Part shown: one piece after another, positions 13,627 to 14,554 of the stretch | Layout: each line of letters starts with the position of its first letter | How positions within the stretch are numbered: the first letter of the stretch is position 1 | Source: Polyangiaceae bacterium | GTDB lineage: Bacteria > Myxococcota > Polyangia > Polyangiales > Polyangiaceae | Assembly: GCA_025936205.1 (NCBI GenBank) | Contig: JAICTU010000219.1 | Coordinates: forward strand, 1 to 14,554 | Direction: 5' to 3' | DNA: 14,554 nucleotides | Notes under the pieces: model-generated | Databases searched by the model: none | Told to the model about the DNA's origin: nothing | Seen by the model: the letters and a program-made list of their open reading frames with translations, nothing else | Position numbers and translations under genes: made by a program

Positions 13627-14554
13627 TCAGCGCCGGGCGGAGTTCATCGAGCGAGCCAGCGCCGCCATCGGGTTCAGGCGCACCTTCTTCTTCTTCTTGC
13701 CGGCGGCGCGCTCCGCGGCGGCGCGCTCCGCGGCGAGTTCCGCAGCCAGCTCTTTTCGCATCAGGAGCTCGGCGGCCTCGGCGACCTGCCGCGCCTTCTC
13801 CTTGTCGCCGCGCATCTCCATCAGAAAACGGCTCGGGATCGAAGGCCGCTGCTTGCCCCACTTCACCCGCGACTTGACCAGGCTCAAGGTCAGCGTGTCC
13901 TGCGCGCGCGTCACCCCCACGTAGCAGAGGCGCCGCTCTTCCTCGACGCCGTTGCCCTCGGCGATCACGCGCCGATGCGGCATCAGCCCCTCCTCCATGC
14001 CGACCATGTACACGTGCGGGAACTCCAACCCCTTGGCGCTGTGCAAGGTCATCAGCGTCACGCCCGACTGCTTCTCGCGGTCATCGCCCATGTCGTCGCG
14101 GCCCGCGAGCGCCGTGTCTTCCAGGAAGCCGGCGAGCGTCGGCTGCTCGGTGCGACCTTCGTACTCCTCGACGCTGCGCGCGACGCCGTCGATCGTCAGG
14201 TAGCGCGCCTCGACCTCGGCCGGAGTCTTGCAAGTACGCTCCAGCTCCGCCTTGTAGTCGATCTCGGCCACCAGGGCGCGCAGCACCACGCTCGTCCGTT
14301 CGCTCTCGAGCCGCTTGCGGTACTTCTCCATCAACTGCACGAAGCCATTGATGCGCTCGACCATCGCGGGCGCCAGATCCGCCTCGCGGATTGCCTCCGG
14401 CAGCACCTCCCCGAGCGGCTTGCCCTTGCTGACGGCTACCTCCATCATCGCCTTGAGGATGCCGGTGCCGATGCCGCGGGACGGCGTGTTGATCACGCGC
14501 AACAGCGAGACCTCGTCGCGCGGATTGGCCAGCACCTTGAGATAGGCGATGACG
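13627..14554 (-). CDS. Rep/UvrD/PcrA-family 3'-5' DNA helicase, C-terminal part (runs off right edge)
   Basis: About 308 C-terminal residues are visible. The first in-frame start candidate (GTG 14533-14535) is internal, because the frame continues to the window edge as VIAYLKVLANPRDE, a stretch conserved inside superfamily 1 helicases. Further landmarks are VINTPSRGIG (at 14523-14494), motif V with VTLMTLHSAKGLEF (14061-14020) and motif VI within EEERRLCYVGVTRA (13944-13903), which supplies the ATP-binding Arg. The VYMVGMEEG stretch and the final SRFLMEM resemble Rep most closely, but UvrD/PcrA cannot be excluded without the N-terminal half. The enzyme unwinds DNA 3' to 5' using ATP, in repair or in restarting replication. 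The C-terminal ~60 residues are Ala/Glu/Lys-rich with an AERAA repeat and five Lys in a row, and lack a clear PcrA-type Tudor end. Confidence 0.9.
   Translation of the reverse strand, partial: VIAYLKVLANPRDEVSLLRVINTPSRGIGTGILKAMMEVAVSKGKPLGEVLPEAIREADLAPAMVERINGFVQLMEKYRKRLESERTSVVLRALVAEIDYKAELERTCKTPAEVEARYLTIDGVARSVEEYEGRTEQPTLAGFLEDTALAGRDDMGDDREKQSGVTLMTLHSAKGLEFPHVYMVGMEEGLMPHRRVIAEGNGVEEERRLCYVGVTRAQDTLTLSLVKSRVKWGKQRPSIPSRFLMEMRGDKEKARQVAEAAELLMRKELAAELAAERAAAERAAGKKKKKVRLNPMAALARSMNSARR
13684..13731. repeat. Microsatellite and 15-bp tandem repeat in the helicase tail
   Basis: CTT is repeated five times at 13684-13698, giving five AAG Lys codons on the coding strand. GGCGGCGCGCTCCGC occurs twice in exact tandem at 13702-13716 and 13717-13731, encoding an AERAA-type duplication. 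Both keep the frame, so length changes by slippage would alter only the tail. It lies outside the helicase motifs. Confidence 0.75.

Noticed and set aside
14533..14535. GTG at the right edge as the true start of the helicase.
   Set aside because: The frame continues upstream as VIAYLK, which matches the conserved interior of Rep/UvrD helicases, and all N-terminal helicase motifs would be missing. The gene is cut by the window edge.

Overview
The window is a high-GC, densely coded chromosomal segment from a Gram-negative bacterium. Evidence for an outer membrane is a FadL-like porin, a Wzz-like polysaccharide co-polymerase protein and GshB-type glutathione synthesis. The GC-rich codon use, the FHA fusion, the pseudo-receiver histidine kinase next to a KaiC homologue and the Pro/Ala-rich secreted proteins would fit a myxobacterium-type (Myxococcota/Polyangia) genome. 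That taxon is an inference from gene style, not a proof. I saw no tRNA, rRNA, CRISPR, IS element or phage gene, and no obvious composition break.

Layout, left to right. (1) Positions 1-1136, minus strand: 5' part of a FadL/OmpP1-family outer-membrane protein with a TTG start, running off the left edge. (2) Positions 1242-3080, plus: a fusion of a DnaQ-like exonuclease domain and a UvrC-type GIY-YIG nuclease, in which the exonuclease metal ligands look substituted. (3) Positions 3093-4247, minus: a secreted right-handed beta-helix protein. (4) Positions 4422-4856, minus: a DUF4112 membrane protein. (5) Positions 4857-5178: a 322-bp divergent spacer with two adjacent perfect hairpins. (6) Positions 5179-11781, plus: a run of four genes: an FHA domain fused to a Wzz-like polysaccharide co-polymerase, glutathione synthetase (gshB), a double-domain KaiC-like ATPase and a hybrid histidine kinase. 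The first two are 32 bp apart. The KaiC and kinase genes overlap by one base. A 149-bp spacer with three inverted repeats separates the two pairs. (7) Positions 11782-12198, minus: a small charged hypothetical protein. (8) Positions 12428-13183, plus: a HAD-family phosphatase. (9) Positions 13275-13625, plus: a DUF3817 membrane protein, preceded by a strong hairpin. (10) Positions 13627-14554, minus: the C-terminal part of a Rep/UvrD/PcrA helicase, running off the right edge.

Functional links. The KaiC-like ATPase and the histidine kinase are almost certainly translationally coupled and probably form one signalling module; no kaiA or kaiB is visible. The FHA-Wzz fusion suggests that Ser/Thr phosphorylation controls assembly of a surface polysaccharide. 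Two DNA-processing genes (exonuclease/GIY-YIG and the Rep-like helicase) lie near opposite ends and are probably unrelated. The rest is ordinary housekeeping or unknown. The strongest leads are the FHA-Wzz fusion, the substituted exonuclease domain, and the KaiC/kinase pair with its structured leader.
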